The notes: generated by a model from the letters alone, not told the origin. A stretch of DNA of 64,000 nt from a bacterium (GCA_018662325.1 JABJGM010000012.1:62001-126000), one strand, 5' to 3'; shown: positions 35,218 to 44,489, counted from the first letter of the stretch. Numbers and translations: made by a program.

Positions 35218-35970
35218 CTAAATGTTTTCCCAAATCATATCAAAGATAGAATTATGAGTTTCAGTCATAAACTTATTACTTATCTCAACACCTAAAAATC
35301 TACCTTGGTAAGAAACTAGCAAGATTCTGTTTGGAGTTATAATCATATCACTTTTTAGAGATAGTGATTCTGGAGCAATTTTCAACAAATGATTAGGATT
35401 GTTTTTTGTTGGATTATAATCTGTTCCTTTATTCAATGACGATCTAATTTCTTGAATATGTTTTTCTCTCTCTGCAGATTGTTTAGTGAATTCTCTCAAA
35501 GATTCAGGGAAAAACGTTTTTTTGATACTTGAATGGAAAATAATTTTTAAGGATTCATCTTTAAGTAATTTTTCAATTATTCTTTGTAGTCCTTCTTCTC
35601 CTTCATACATTTTTACTTGAGTAGGGTTTTTTTCAACTTCTAAATTTTTTAATTCAGGAAGAATTTTTTTGAACTGTGAAATTTTACTTTGAATATCTTC
35701 TTCTTTTTGTTTTAGAACTTCAATTATCTTATCTGGACTGACTGATTGATATTTTAATGTTGCTGTATCTGGTACTTTTGAAATTAATCCCATGTCTTCT
35801 ATTTTTTCTACGTAATTATATACGTTTGTTCTTGAGAGATTTATAGCTTCGGAAATTCCCGTAATTCCTAATTTGTCATTTTCAAGTAATGCTAAATAAA
35901 TTTTTATTTCAACTTCGTTTAAGTCTAAAGTTTTAAATATTTCAATTACTTTTTGTGATATGTTAATCAT
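35218..35970 (-). CDS. TrmB-family transcriptional regulator
   Basis: A 250-residue protein: an N-terminal winged helix (LNEVEIKIYLALLENDKLGITGISEAINLSRTNVYNYVEKIEDMGLI, in sequence order), a coiled-coil segment, and a C-terminal PLD-like sensor domain (KIIFHSSI, IITPNRILLVSYQGRFLGVEI). TrmB regulators often respond to sugars and control central carbon genes. It lies directly upstream of pta-ackA-deoA, which makes that operon a possible target. It overlaps the upstream lipoprotein gene by 1 bp. Confidence 0.88.
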   Translation of the reverse strand: MINISQKVIEIFKTLDLNEVEIKIYLALLENDKLGITGISEAINLSRTNVYNYVEKIEDMGLISKVPDTATLKYQSVSPDKIIEVLKQKEEDIQSKISQFKKILPELKNLEVEKNPTQVKMYEGEEGLQRIIEKLLKDESLKIIFHSSIKKTFFPESLREFTKQSAEREKHIQEIRSSLNKGTDYNPTKNNPNHLLKIAPESLSLKSDMIITPNRILLVSYQGRFLGVEISNKFMTETHNSIFDMIWENI

Positions 35971-36293
35971 TATTTTGTAAGATTATTGATTGCCTCTTTG
36001 GCTTCTTGAACCTCCTTTACAGCATTTTCCACTTCTTCAATAGTTTGCTTAGTTTCTTGTATGAGTTTTTCTGTTTCTTTTTTTGTTTCTTCTATATTTT
36101 TTTGAACTTCTTCTTTGGTTTCCGTGATTTCTTTTACCGTTTGGTCGTATTTGTCTTTTATTTGTTTTTGAGTGTTCTCTACAGCTTCTTTTGTTTTATC
36201 ATAAGTGTATTTTACATCATCTTTTGCTGCTTGAAAGACAGAACATCCCATTATCATTATTGCTGAAAATAAAATTAATAATTTTTTAATCAT
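35970..36293 (-). CDS. Small coiled-coil lipoprotein
   Basis: A 107-residue protein starting MIKKLLILFSAIMIMGCS: a short signal peptide with a lipobox-like IMGC, so the mature protein probably begins at that Cys. The rest is a continuous Lys/Glu-rich heptad coiled coil without Pro, resembling a stalk or spacer. The chosen ATG 36293 gives a proper signal peptide; an in-frame ATG 11 codons upstream would bury it and overlap the previous gene. Confidence 0.7.
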   Translation of the reverse strand: MIKKLLILFSAIMIMGCSVFQAAKDDVKYTYDKTKEAVENTQKQIKDKYDQTVKEITETKEEVQKNIEETKKETEKLIQETKQTIEEVENAVKEVQEAKEAINNLTK

Positions 36294-36294
36294 T

Positions 36295-36591
36295 TTATTT
36301 CTTTTTAAATATATCTCGTAAGTCACCTTTGAAGCTGTCTAAAAAGTTCTTTACATCTAACACATCGTCAGCCGTAACTTTTGGCCCTAGTCCTTTTGCT
36401 TTTCTTTCTAATACTTGGATCTCAAATTTAACTTTATGTTTACACTTTTTGCAAGAATTTTTAAAAAGGGCAGTTTTATTTGTAAATTTTTGCAGTGATA
36501 ATTCATTATCAGAAATTTTTTTATTGCATTTTGGACATTTAAAACTGTTTTTTATATTTACAATTAATGTCTTTAAGAGCTTAATATTCAT
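36295..36591 (-). CDS. Small zinc-ribbon protein
   Basis: A 98-residue basic protein with Cys19-x2-Cys22 (CPKC) and Cys47-x2-Cys50 (CKKC), a zinc-ribbon arrangement, followed by a helical C-terminus. Function unknown. First gene of the minus-strand set zinc ribbon, lipoprotein, TrmB; it is separated by only 1 bp from the lipoprotein start. Confidence 0.65.
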   Translation of the reverse strand: MNIKLLKTLIVNIKNSFKCPKCNKKISDNELSLQKFTNKTALFKNSCKKCKHKVKFEIQVLERKAKGLGPKVTADDVLDVKNFLDSFKGDLRDIFKKK

Positions 36592-36645
36592 ACTATATGA
36601 TTATTTATTATTATTTTAAAGCTATTTTTAATCAATGTAAAGTTT

Positions 36646-38238
36646 TTAGCTACTAATTTTGTTTAAGCATAATTCTAATCTTTTAATGGTTTGTTCAAAG
36701 CCTAAAGCATATGAAAGTTCAAAAACTCCTGGTGATTCTGATTTATTGGAAAGAGCAACTCTGATTGGCCATAAAACTTGTCCGTTTTTTAATTCCATCT
36801 CAGCAATAATCTCTTTAAATTTAGCAAGTAAAGTTAAATTAGTATTAAAATCTTCAGCTTTTAATTCTTGAATACATTTTTCAATTACTTTTATAGAAAG
36901 TTCTAAATCTACTTTCATTTTTTCATGAGGAAACAATTCTTTGTTATAACTTTCTATATCTTCAGTAAAAATGGTAATTTGTTCTTCTAGTTTACTTGGG
37001 TCTCGTAAAATTAACTCTTCTAGTGATGTTAAAGCTTTATAAAGAAACTCCTTTGATTTAAAATCATTTTCAAGTTTTGTGAAAACTTCTACAGGAAGGT
37101 AATTTTCAAGTAGATTTCCCTTTTTTATATGGAACTCTTTTAATTCTTCAGGACTTTGGAAATTAAATTTCTTTTGGCCTTTTTTTGGTTCTTGAATTTC
37201 AACTTTTGGATTTATCTCCATTGCAATATCTGTTGCATCTTCTAGGTATTTCAATCTTTTATGTTGCCAATTAAACCAATCTAATTTTTGGATATCAAAG
37301 GCTGCTCCTGATTTTTGGACTCTATTAATATCAAAAATTTCTTCAAGTTCACTTTGAGTGTAAAGTTCTTGTTTTGTCCCTGGATTCCATCCAAGTAGCG
37401 ATAAGAAATTAATTATTGCTTCTTTGGTGTAGCCTTTTTTTATGTAGTCTTCAACTGATACGTTTCCGTCTCTTTTTGACATTTTTTTTGTCCCATCAGG
37501 TCTTAAAACAGGCGGAACATGCACAAATTCTGGAACTTTATAACCAAAGGCTTCAAATAGTAAGATATGTTTTGGAGTAGAAGGAAGCCATTCGTCTGAA
37601 CGAATTACATGACTAATTTGCATGTGGTTATCATCAACTGCTACAGCAAAGTGATAAGTTGGAAATCCATCTGACTTTATTAAAACTTGATCATCTAGAG
37701 TATTTGAGTCAAAGCGCATTTTACCTTTAACTATATCTTTAAAATCAACAAATCTATCTTTAGGAATTTTTTGTCTAATAACATAAGGTGTATTTGCATC
37801 TAATTTTGCTTGGATTTCTTCTTTTGAGAGATTTCTACAATGACCATCGTATTTTGGAGCTTGTTTATTCGCCATTTGATTCTCTCGAACTCTATCAAGC
37901 CTTTCTTTTGAACAAAAGCAATGATAGCATCCGTCTTTTTTAAATAAGTCTTTTAGTTTTTCTTGGTAAATGGATAGTCTTTGTGACTGAATATAAGGTC
38001 CAAAGTTTCCGCCTTGGGTTGGTCCTTCATCAATTTTAAGTCCAAACCAATCTAAAATTTGAATTAGGTTTTCTGTTGCTCCTTCTACTTCACGGCTTTG
38101 ATCGGTGTCTTCAACTCTTAAAAGAAATTTTCCTTGGTTTTTCTTAGCAAATAAATATGCAAAAAGTACAGTTCGTAGGGAACCAATATGTAAAAATCCA
38201 GTAGGTGAGGGTGCAAATCTTGTTCTGATTTCTGTCAT
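36646..38238 (-). CDS. gltX: Glutamyl-tRNA synthetase
   Basis: A 530-residue class I synthetase. HIGH region RFAPSPTGFLHIGSLRT at the N-terminus, a Cys-rich insertion (CYHCFC...CRN) typical of zinc-containing GluRS, and the KMSKR loop in GTKKMSKRDG. It charges tRNA-Glu (25901-25975). Whether it also mischarges tRNA-Gln cannot be told; no gatCAB is in the window. Confidence 0.98.
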   Translation of the reverse strand: MTEIRTRFAPSPTGFLHIGSLRTVLFAYLFAKKNQGKFLLRVEDTDQSREVEGATENLIQILDWFGLKIDEGPTQGGNFGPYIQSQRLSIYQEKLKDLFKKDGCYHCFCSKERLDRVRENQMANKQAPKYDGHCRNLSKEEIQAKLDANTPYVIRQKIPKDRFVDFKDIVKGKMRFDSNTLDDQVLIKSDGFPTYHFAVAVDDNHMQISHVIRSDEWLPSTPKHILLFEAFGYKVPEFVHVPPVLRPDGTKKMSKRDGNVSVEDYIKKGYTKEAIINFLSLLGWNPGTKQELYTQSELEEIFDINRVQKSGAAFDIQKLDWFNWQHKRLKYLEDATDIAMEINPKVEIQEPKKGQKKFNFQSPEELKEFHIKKGNLLENYLPVEVFTKLENDFKSKEFLYKALTSLEELILRDPSKLEEQITIFTEDIESYNKELFPHEKMKVDLELSIKVIEKCIQELKAEDFNTNLTLLAKFKEIIAEMELKNGQVLWPIRVALSNKSESPGVFELSYALGFEQTIKRLELCLNKISS

Positions 38239-38306
38239 TTTAATTTGATTATTTGTTTTAAGTAAGTCTAAATCTTTGTTCTTTTATTTGCAACATTATA
38301 ATTTAC

Positions 38307-38334
38307 TTGACAATTTTTATAAAACTGATATAAT
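38307..38334 (+). promoter_or_regulatory. Consensus promoter with extended -10
   Basis: Perfect TTGACA (38307-38312), 16-bp spacer, perfect TATAAT (38329-38334) preceded by TGA (extended -10). It is the closest match to the sigma-70 consensus I found in this window and drives the unknown gene at 38361. Confidence 0.9.
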
Positions 38335-38360
38335 TAAGAATAATAATTTAATCAAAAAAA

Positions 38361-39509
38361 ATGTTAAATCAAATTGGAAAAAACCTAGTATCACCATTTG
38401 TTTTTAATAAAAAAAGACCATCTGCTGAACAACTCGCAGAAGCCTTAAATAGACTGGACAGAAGACAAAAAGGAGTTATGAATTCTGCTGATTTAGCTAG
38501 AGAAATTGCGAACCCTCTTTCTTTGCAAGAACAAGCTTATTTGGCTTCTATTTCTTCAGAAACAGGTGAGAATCATTTGTCTAAATTAAGTTCAAGATTT
38601 CCATCTTTATCTACTGTAAAAGAATATAAAAAAGCTATTGAATCTCTTAAATTTCAATTAGAAGCTGGTGAAAAGTTATATACCAATTTAATTGATGGTA
38701 AAACTGAAATGTCTGAAGCTGCTTTTGCTACACTTCAGTCTGTAGGTCAATTGAAAGAGCAAATTGCTCAATATGAATTCGATTCAAAAATGATAACTAT
38801 TGCAAACGGTGTAAAAGCTAATTTGGATTTAGCTAACTTTTATGTAGAAATAGAAGCAGAAGCTTTAAAACCTAGAAATCTTGCTGATAGACCTGATAGG
38901 TTGTTAGAAGATTTAACTCCAAAAGAAATAGTTGAATCTGAAGAAAATCTTGATTCGCTTGAATCAGAATCTAAAGTTTCTTTAAAAGACCTTATTGATT
39001 TAGCTAAAAATATTTTAAATGTAATAGATGATTCTCCACTTTTAAGTATGATAACTCTAGCGTTAACGATTAAACTTTTATTTTTCTTTGATGTAAATCT
39101 TATTGATAATTCAAGCCAAACTACCGTTAATCCTGCTCCAGTTGTTGAACGTGTTGTTTTTCCAACTGTTGAAAAACCAGATACTACTAATGTTTATAAT
39201 TTTATATTCCTTACGTTAGATGATTTTAATCATAAAAGAATAAATAATTATGATTTTGGTGAAAATATTCCATTTGTATTTGAATCAGGTTTTTCAGTTT
39301 CATATGCTAACCATGTTAAAAGACAAGTAAATCCATGTATTAATTCAGCTTTACTTTCACTTCCAGCAAATGCAGTTCCTACTCATATTTCTGTAAATGA
39401 TCTAGCTTTAACAATGTTACATTTCATTATTGAAGATGATGAAGGTGAATTAGAAGATTTTATTCCATTGACTGGATATGAATTTGAATGTTTAGATGTT
39501 AATTACTAG
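38361..39509 (+). CDS. Unknown protein with one membrane helix
   Basis: A 382-residue protein I do not recognise. Residues 1-215 are helical and charged, with no signal peptide; one hydrophobic helix is at 226-243; about 135 residues follow on the other side, rich in strands, with two Cys (CINSALL, FECLDV) that could form a disulfide. Codon use fits the neighbours. It is monocistronic between a consensus promoter and a strong terminator, so high expression is likely. Confidence 0.75.
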   Translation: MLNQIGKNLVSPFVFNKKRPSAEQLAEALNRLDRRQKGVMNSADLAREIANPLSLQEQAYLASISSETGENHLSKLSSRFPSLSTVKEYKKAIESLKFQLEAGEKLYTNLIDGKTEMSEAAFATLQSVGQLKEQIAQYEFDSKMITIANGVKANLDLANFYVEIEAEALKPRNLADRPDRLLEDLTPKEIVESEENLDSLESESKVSLKDLIDLAKNILNVIDDSPLLSMITLALTIKLLFFFDVNLIDNSSQTTVNPAPVVERVVFPTVEKPDTTNVYNFIFLTLDDFNHKRINNYDFGENIPFVFESGFSVSYANHVKRQVNPCINSALLSLPANAVPTHISVNDLALTMLHFIIEDDEGELEDFIPLTGYEFECLDVNY

Positions 39510-39519
39510 TTTAAATTTT

Positions 39520-39546
39520 AAGGCTTCTGGAAGGAAGCCTTTTTTG
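39520..39546 (+). terminator. Intrinsic terminator
   Basis: AAGGCTTC (39520-39527) / GAAGCCTT (39534-39541), 6-nt loop, T-run. Ends the unknown 382-codon gene. Confidence 0.9.
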
Positions 39547-39611
39547 GTGCTTGAATTTTGAGAGGGGTTTGTTAGAATTAATTTGCAATTTATTCTTTAA
39601 TTGAAAAGTAA

Positions 39612-41102
39612 ATGTCGAAGTACAAATTTTTATCCACGCCAATTTATTATCCAAATGGTAAGCCACATATGGGGCATGCATTTACTAATATGCAAACGGA
39701 TATCATGGTTAGAATGTACAATTTGTATGGATACGAAACGTTGTTTTCAACAGGAGTTGATGAGCATGGAACTAAAGTTCAGCAAAAGGCTGAAAGCAAC
39801 AAACTTAGTCCGCAAGCTTGGGTGGATCAATTAGTTGATAATTTTTATGGTTTAAATAATTTATTAGATTTATCTGAACATCGATTTGTAAGGACTTCAG
39901 ATGAAAGTCATCAAAAATTGGTTAAGGATATTTGGATGAAAATTTCGGAAAATGATGATTTTTATCTTAAAGATTATGAAGGTCTTTATTGTGTTGGATC
40001 AGAAAGTTTTATTAAAGAATCGGATTTAATTGATGGTAATTGTCCTGGTTTCGGAGTCCCACCAGTTAAAATGAATGAGAGTAACTATTTCTTTAAACTT
40101 TCTAAATATTTACCAAAGATTAAAGAGATGATCGAAAAGAAAGAAATTAATATTCAACCGGAATATAGAGCCAAAGAAGTTTTAAATATGATTGAACATT
40201 TAGGTGATTTTTCAGTTTCTAGACCTAAAAGTTCGTTAGAGTGGGGAGTTGAGGTTCCAAATGATGCTGATCATGTGATGTATGTTTGGATTGATGCTTT
40301 GAGTAATTACTTGACTGTGCTTGGATATCCTGAAAATATGCATGAATTTGAAAAATTTTGGCCAAATGTTGAAAATATTATTGGTAAAGATATATTAAAA
40401 TTTCATGCTATTTATTTTCCAGCAATGTGTTTAAGTTTAGGGATTAATCCGGTTAGTAAAATCTATGCTCATGGAATGATTTTAGTTGATGGACAAAAAA
40501 TGAGTAAATCCATTGGAAATGTAATTGATCCAATTGCTGTAATTGAAAAATATGGATCAGATGTTGTAAGATTTTCTGTGAATCGAGAAATGCCAATGGG
40601 ATCAGACGGAGATTTTTCTGAAGATAGATTAAAAGAAATCTATGCTTCGGATTTACAGTCCAATATAGGAAATTTGTTTTCAAGAGTAGTAACTATGAGT
40701 CATAAGTTTTGTGATGGAGAAATTAAATCAGATGATTTTACTGAAATTAAAGAAGCAAAAGAAAAGTTAGAGTCAGATGTTTTTAAACACTTGGAAAATT
40801 TTGAGGTTAGAAAAATGAATGAATGTATTTTGGAATTTTCTAGTTTTTTAAACAAATATGTTGAAGAAAATAAACCTTGGGCTTTAAATAAAGAGGGGAA
40901 TCTTGATAGATTAAATGTAGTTTTATCTAATTTACTTGAAGGTATTCGCTTTTTAGCTTGTTTTTTAAGTCCAATTCTAACTAAAAAAACTCGAGATATG
41001 CAGCAAATTTTAAATTTAGAAAATTTTGATTTAGCTTTGACCTACAAAGTAGGGGATAAAGTTAATACAATTTCTCCATTATTTCCAAATTTAACGGATT
41101 AA
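39612..41102 (+). CDS. metG: Methionyl-tRNA synthetase
   Basis: A 496-residue class I synthetase: PIYYPNGKPHMGHAFTNMQ (HIGH), GVDEHGTKVQ, MYVWIDALSNYLT, and KMSKS in DGQKMSKSIGNVIDP. It is the short form without the C-terminal tRNA-binding domain. ATG 39612 gives the usual N-terminus. It ends at a bidirectional terminator facing the pilin operon. Confidence 0.98.
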   Translation: MSKYKFLSTPIYYPNGKPHMGHAFTNMQTDIMVRMYNLYGYETLFSTGVDEHGTKVQQKAESNKLSPQAWVDQLVDNFYGLNNLLDLSEHRFVRTSDESHQKLVKDIWMKISENDDFYLKDYEGLYCVGSESFIKESDLIDGNCPGFGVPPVKMNESNYFFKLSKYLPKIKEMIEKKEINIQPEYRAKEVLNMIEHLGDFSVSRPKSSLEWGVEVPNDADHVMYVWIDALSNYLTVLGYPENMHEFEKFWPNVENIIGKDILKFHAIYFPAMCLSLGINPVSKIYAHGMILVDGQKMSKSIGNVIDPIAVIEKYGSDVVRFSVNREMPMGSDGDFSEDRLKEIYASDLQSNIGNLFSRVVTMSHKFCDGEIKSDDFTEIKEAKEKLESDVFKHLENFEVRKMNECILEFSSFLNKYVEENKPWALNKEGNLDRLNVVLSNLLEGIRFLACFLSPILTKKTRDMQQILNLENFDLALTYKVGDKVNTISPLFPNLTD

Positions 41103-41105
41103 AAA

Positions 41106-41126
41106 AAAGCCCCTCGGGGCTTTTTT
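41106..41126. terminator. Bidirectional terminator between metG and the pilin operon
   Basis: AAAGCCCC (41106-41113) TC GGGGCTTT (41116-41123), with A-run and T-run on either side. Confidence 0.93.
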
Positions 41127-41132
41127 GTTTTA

Positions 41133-41669
41133 CTAAGCACTATCATTATTTTCTCCTGTAGAGGACGTTTCTTGAGTTGCTGGAGTTTGCTGAGTTTGAG
41201 CTTCTCCTTCGAGTTCTTGAGGGATTAATGTAAGGTCTAATATGAAAAGTGTAATTGAGTAAGATAGCATGATAATTAGAAGTCCTAGGGCTAGGTTTCC
41301 AAGAGCTTTTTTAGAGTTAGTAATTTCTTCTTCGTTACCAAATGCAATAACCATTTTAAAGGCGTAAATTATGATAAGTAGTACTATTGATCCACCTAGG
41401 AACTGTAGAGCTGTAACAATTAAGTCACCAACAAATCGTTCTGTTTTTTTCCTGGCTGATTGGCTATCATCTCCAGATCCTGATCTTTTTTCTTGTGTTG
41501 ATATTTTTGGATCGGTAATTTCAGGTAGGTATCTTGGTTTTAACTCGTTTTCTAAGAAATCAACGCTTGCAGGTTTTTTGTTTTCGGCAAATGCATTTGT
41601 AGGCGTGTAGCTTTGTGATGCTATTATTATAGTGATAGCTAGAAAGCTGAATATTATTTTTTTTAACAT
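41133..41669 (-). CDS. T4SS-pilin-like (VirB2/TrbC type) membrane protein 6
   Basis: A 178-residue protein with a signal peptide (about 1-28, ending NAFA), a polar segment of about 50 residues, a first membrane helix (about 83-108), a short charged loop with GNEEEITNSKKALGN, a second helix (about 120-147) and a Gln/Thr-rich tail. The two-helix hairpin with a G-DE-E-x-KKA loop is shared by all six genes of this operon and matches VirB2/TrbC pilins. Last gene of the ftsK-led operon. Confidence 0.75.
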   Translation of the reverse strand: MLKKIIFSFLAITIIIASQSYTPTNAFAENKKPASVDFLENELKPRYLPEITDPKISTQEKRSGSGDDSQSARKKTERFVGDLIVTALQFLGGSIVLLIIIYAFKMVIAFGNEEEITNSKKALGNLALGLLIIMLSYSITLFILDLTLIPQELEGEAQTQQTPATQETSSTGENNDSA

Positions 41670-41671
41670 AT

Positions 41672-42217
41672 TTAAGGTCTTAAATTTTGTAATATAGTAA
41701 CAAGTCCATAGATAATTGCATATGATCCTAGGATTACTCCTACGCCTATTAATGTATTTAGGATAAGATTTTTTACTTCTGTATAAGAGGCTTCATCACC
41801 ATTTGAAATGATTAAAATAACACCTGCGTAAATAAATAAACCTGTGAAAATTAAAATAGAGCTATAGATAAGTATTTTAAGGATTCTTGGTAGGATTTGA
41901 GTTTCAAGATTTCCTTCAGTGAATTGAATTTGTTTTTGTTCACTTTCTGAAATTTTAGTGTTGCTGTCTATGTCTAAATTCTTAGATTTTTGAATGAACT
42001 CTTTTTGTTTTGGTATTAGTGAGTTTCTTAATTCTTGATAACTTTGTTGGTTTTCTCGGTTGAAGCTATCTGCAGATGTTTCTTGAGTACTTGATTCAGG
42101 TGCTGATCTTTGAGGTGATGGAGTTCTACCACTTGGATTAGAAGCAAATGAGATTGCTTGAATGCTTAGTAGGAATACTAGGGATGTAAGTAGTAATAAA
42201 TTTTTTATTTTTTTCAT
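41672..42217 (-). CDS. T4SS-pilin-like membrane protein 5
   Basis: A 181-residue protein: signal peptide, a Gln/Ser/Glu-rich helical segment, then two membrane helices joined by the loop NGDEASYTEVKNLI. Closely spaced (2 bp) with the next pilin-like gene. It has the same architecture as its operon neighbours but a different outer segment, so it is likely a non-identical subunit rather than a redundant copy. Confidence 0.75.
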   Translation of the reverse strand: MKKIKNLLLLTSLVFLLSIQAISFASNPSGRTPSPQRSAPESSTQETSADSFNRENQQSYQELRNSLIPKQKEFIQKSKNLDIDSNTKISESEQKQIQFTEGNLETQILPRILKILIYSSILIFTGLFIYAGVILIISNGDEASYTEVKNLILNTLIGVGVILGSYAIIYGLVTILQNLRP

Positions 42218-42235
42218 TTTTTTATTTTTTAAAAA

Positions 42236-42703
42236 TTAGACAAAGTCTAATGGAATTACATTGATAATTTGAACAATAGCGAAACTTAAAAATGCCAATA
42301 TTAAACCAACGATAGAAAATGTTATAGCTTTTTTAGCTTGTTCTAAATTTTGTTCTTCACCAAGGTCAGATATATATAAGAATCCTCCATAAATTAAACC
42401 AAGTAAGGATGCTATTGTGATAAATACTAGTAATCTGATACTGAATTTTGGTAGGAATTGATTTAGGATTGTTCTTTGTTTTTCTTTAGTTGTTGGGTTT
42501 TCTTGTGTGAATTTTGGTCCAGGAAGTTTGCTCGGTTTATAAATTCCAAAACTTTGGGTATTTTGATTTGCTGTACCTTGGCTGCTTTGATCAGTACTTT
42601 CATCTTGAGTTGTATTTTCACTTGCACTTGCAATAACTGTGCCAAAAATTAGACTTGTGCAAAGGGTAATAATTATTAAAAAGTTTTTAAATAGTGATTT
42701 CAT
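42236..42703 (-). CDS. T4SS-pilin-like membrane protein 4
   Basis: The shortest member, 155 residues: signal peptide, a Gln/Thr-rich stretch, then two helices around the loop DLGEEQNLEQAKKAI. Size and layout are the closest in this set to classical VirB2 pilins. Confidence 0.75.
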   Translation of the reverse strand: MKSLFKNFLIIITLCTSLIFGTVIASASENTTQDESTDQSSQGTANQNTQSFGIYKPSKLPGPKFTQENPTTKEKQRTILNQFLPKFSIRLLVFITIASLLGLIYGGFLYISDLGEEQNLEQAKKAITFSIVGLILAFLSFAIVQIINVIPLDFV

Positions 42704-42718
42704 ATTTTTATTTTTAGA

Positions 42719-43480
42719 TTAAGTGGTTCTTCTAGACTCTGCTTGAGTGCTTGCTGCGGGTTGGAGCTCTTTGTCTACCGTGAAGAAAGTTGGGTTTATT
42801 GCATATAAGATTATACTTGCGCTTAAAAGTACGACTAGTGCTATTAAGCTTTGTATTATTCTATCTTTTGCTGCAGTAACTTGTCCTGAATCATTTTGAG
42901 CACTCGAAATGATTATACCATTTACTATTATATAAATCACTGCGACTATACCTACTATTGAACTTACCCATCTGTATATTAAATTTACATATTTTGCAGC
43001 TAATTCTTGTCCTGATTTATAAATTATAAATTGTACTCGTCTGCAGCTAATTCCTTTTTTTCCATTCTCATCTGCTGCAGCTAAGTTTGGAAATTGTGGT
43101 TTACATTTACATGTTACTCTAGATTTACAATTGTAGTTTGTGGAACTTCCTGTTGTTATTGGTTCACATGTTTGCTTTATAAATACGTTATTTTTTGTGC
43201 TTAGTGGTTGGTCTAAAAATGTAATAAAGTTTTCTAAGTTTGTTGTTTTATTGGTAATCACTTTTTTCATGAAATCGTATTCTCCTTGATTTATATTTGA
43301 ATTACATTCACCGTTCCAATCTTCAATAGAGAGGCTTGGCTCTGATTCTCTTGCCTGCGTATTAGATGTTCGTTCTTCTGCTTCTACGTTTTTTAGTATA
43401 GAAAAATTTAAACTAATGATTACTGTAAGTAATGTTATTGTTTTTAGGATTTTTTTGAAGAAAATTATTTTAGGTTTCAT
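42719..43480 (-). CDS. T4SS-pilin-like membrane protein 3, Cys-rich ectodomain
   Basis: A 253-residue protein. After the signal peptide an ectodomain of about 130 residues contains at least six Cys (NGECNSN, KQTCEP, NYNCKSRVTCKCKPQ, SCRRVQ), probably disulfide-bonded. Two helices with the loop NDSGQVTAAKDRII follow, then a short tail. Disulfide formation implies an oxidising outer face. Confidence 0.72.
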   Translation of the reverse strand: MKPKIIFFKKILKTITLLTVIISLNFSILKNVEAEERTSNTQARESEPSLSIEDWNGECNSNINQGEYDFMKKVITNKTTNLENFITFLDQPLSTKNNVFIKQTCEPITTGSSTNYNCKSRVTCKCKPQFPNLAAADENGKKGISCRRVQFIIYKSGQELAAKYVNLIYRWVSSIVGIVAVIYIIVNGIIISSAQNDSGQVTAAKDRIIQSLIALVVLLSASIILYAINPTFFTVDKELQPAASTQAESRRTT

Positions 43481-43488
43481 GATGATTA

Positions 43489-44415
43489 TTAGAAGATACT
43501 TTGGACTAAGATAACTATTGTGTAAGAAAGCATTATAAAGAAGAATCCTGTTATTGCATATTTAATTGAGTTTTTTCCTCTTTCAGTCATATCTGAATCA
43601 AAGCCCGCAAAAATTAGATTATATCCTCCGTATATTAGTGAGGCCATACATAAAACAAAAACTATTCCTACTAAATAATCAATTATCATATTTATAAATC
43701 CTATGACTGGTCCAGCTTGATTTTCGGTAAGTTCTTTCAGTTGAGTTTTTTGTTGAGTATTGGCTATAAGACCTTTTTCTTCATTAAAAACTTCATAATT
43801 ATTGATGCCGATTTCGTTTGATTGTGAATCTAAAAAATTTTTTGGTTCTGAAGAGTTTCCATGGCATCCATATAGATCATTTCTTATTTGAAGATTTAGT
43901 TGAGATAGATTGTCTCTTTTTTGTTTCTCTAGTATACTAAGGCATGTTTCATGAGGTGTATCTATTAGACAATTATTGTTACCTTTAGACTCAATTGCTT
44001 TATATGTCTCTAACGTTATTTTTCCCCCCGGACTGTTTATTAATTTTGCTTCATTAATGGCTTGAACTGATTTATCGCTAGGTATTTCTACTGGGTAGAA
44101 ACATTCTGATAGTTTATTGTAAGAGTCTTTAAATAGTTGAATTCTTGGGTCTTCGTTTAATTGAACTAGTGTATCTGGCGTGGAATCCATAATTAATAAT
44201 GCTTTTGTTTCAATGAATCCTAGGCATAAAAATAATTCTTTATTTATTTCTAAATCTTTATCTTGAATTCTTACAATTAGATCTTCGTAAGTAGGAAATT
44301 GATAGTTGCATCTTTCAATTGGTGGTTGTGTTGCATGGGAATGATTAAATGTTAATCCTAATGTTAGGAAAATTATTAAAAATGATAATATTGATTTTAA
44401 AAATTTTTTTTGCAA
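43489..44415 (-). CDS. T4SS-pilin-like membrane protein 2
   Basis: A 308-residue protein with a TTG start inside a 15-nt repeat. It has a signal peptide, a Cys-containing ectodomain of about 200 residues, then two helices around AGFDSDMTERGKNSIKYAI. The last 120 residues are nearly identical to those of the next gene upstream, while the N-terminal 150 are clearly diverged. Both also share YGCHGNSSEPKN / FGCYGNSSEPKN, so they are tandem duplicates. Confidence 0.75.
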   Translation of the reverse strand: MQKKFLKSILSFLIIFLTLGLTFNHSHATQPPIERCNYQFPTYEDLIVRIQDKDLEINKELFLCLGFIETKALLIMDSTPDTLVQLNEDPRIQLFKDSYNKLSECFYPVEIPSDKSVQAINEAKLINSPGGKITLETYKAIESKGNNNCLIDTPHETCLSILEKQKRDNLSQLNLQIRNDLYGCHGNSSEPKNFLDSQSNEIGINNYEVFNEEKGLIANTQQKTQLKELTENQAGPVIGFINMIIDYLVGIVFVLCMASLIYGGYNLIFAGFDSDMTERGKNSIKYAITGFFFIMLSYTIVILVQSIF

Positions 44416-44474
44416 GTTTTGTGTATTAATTCATATTATTTTAACATATTTTACTTGTATTTTGCAAGTTTTGT
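44408..44474. repeat. 15-nt direct repeat flanking the gap between pilin genes 1 and 2
   Basis: TTTTGCAAGTTTTGT occurs at 44408-44422 and 44460-44474. The first copy contains the TTG start of pilin gene 2. On the minus strand the second copy supplies TTGCAA, which with TTAAAA 17 bp later could be a weak internal promoter. Confidence 0.7.
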
Positions 44475-44489
44475 AAATTATATATTTTT

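Noticed and set aside
36006-36266. Plus-strand open frame opposite the lipoprotein gene
   Set aside because: Its extreme Phe content is the complement of the Lys/Glu codons of the coiled coil on the other strand; a shadow.
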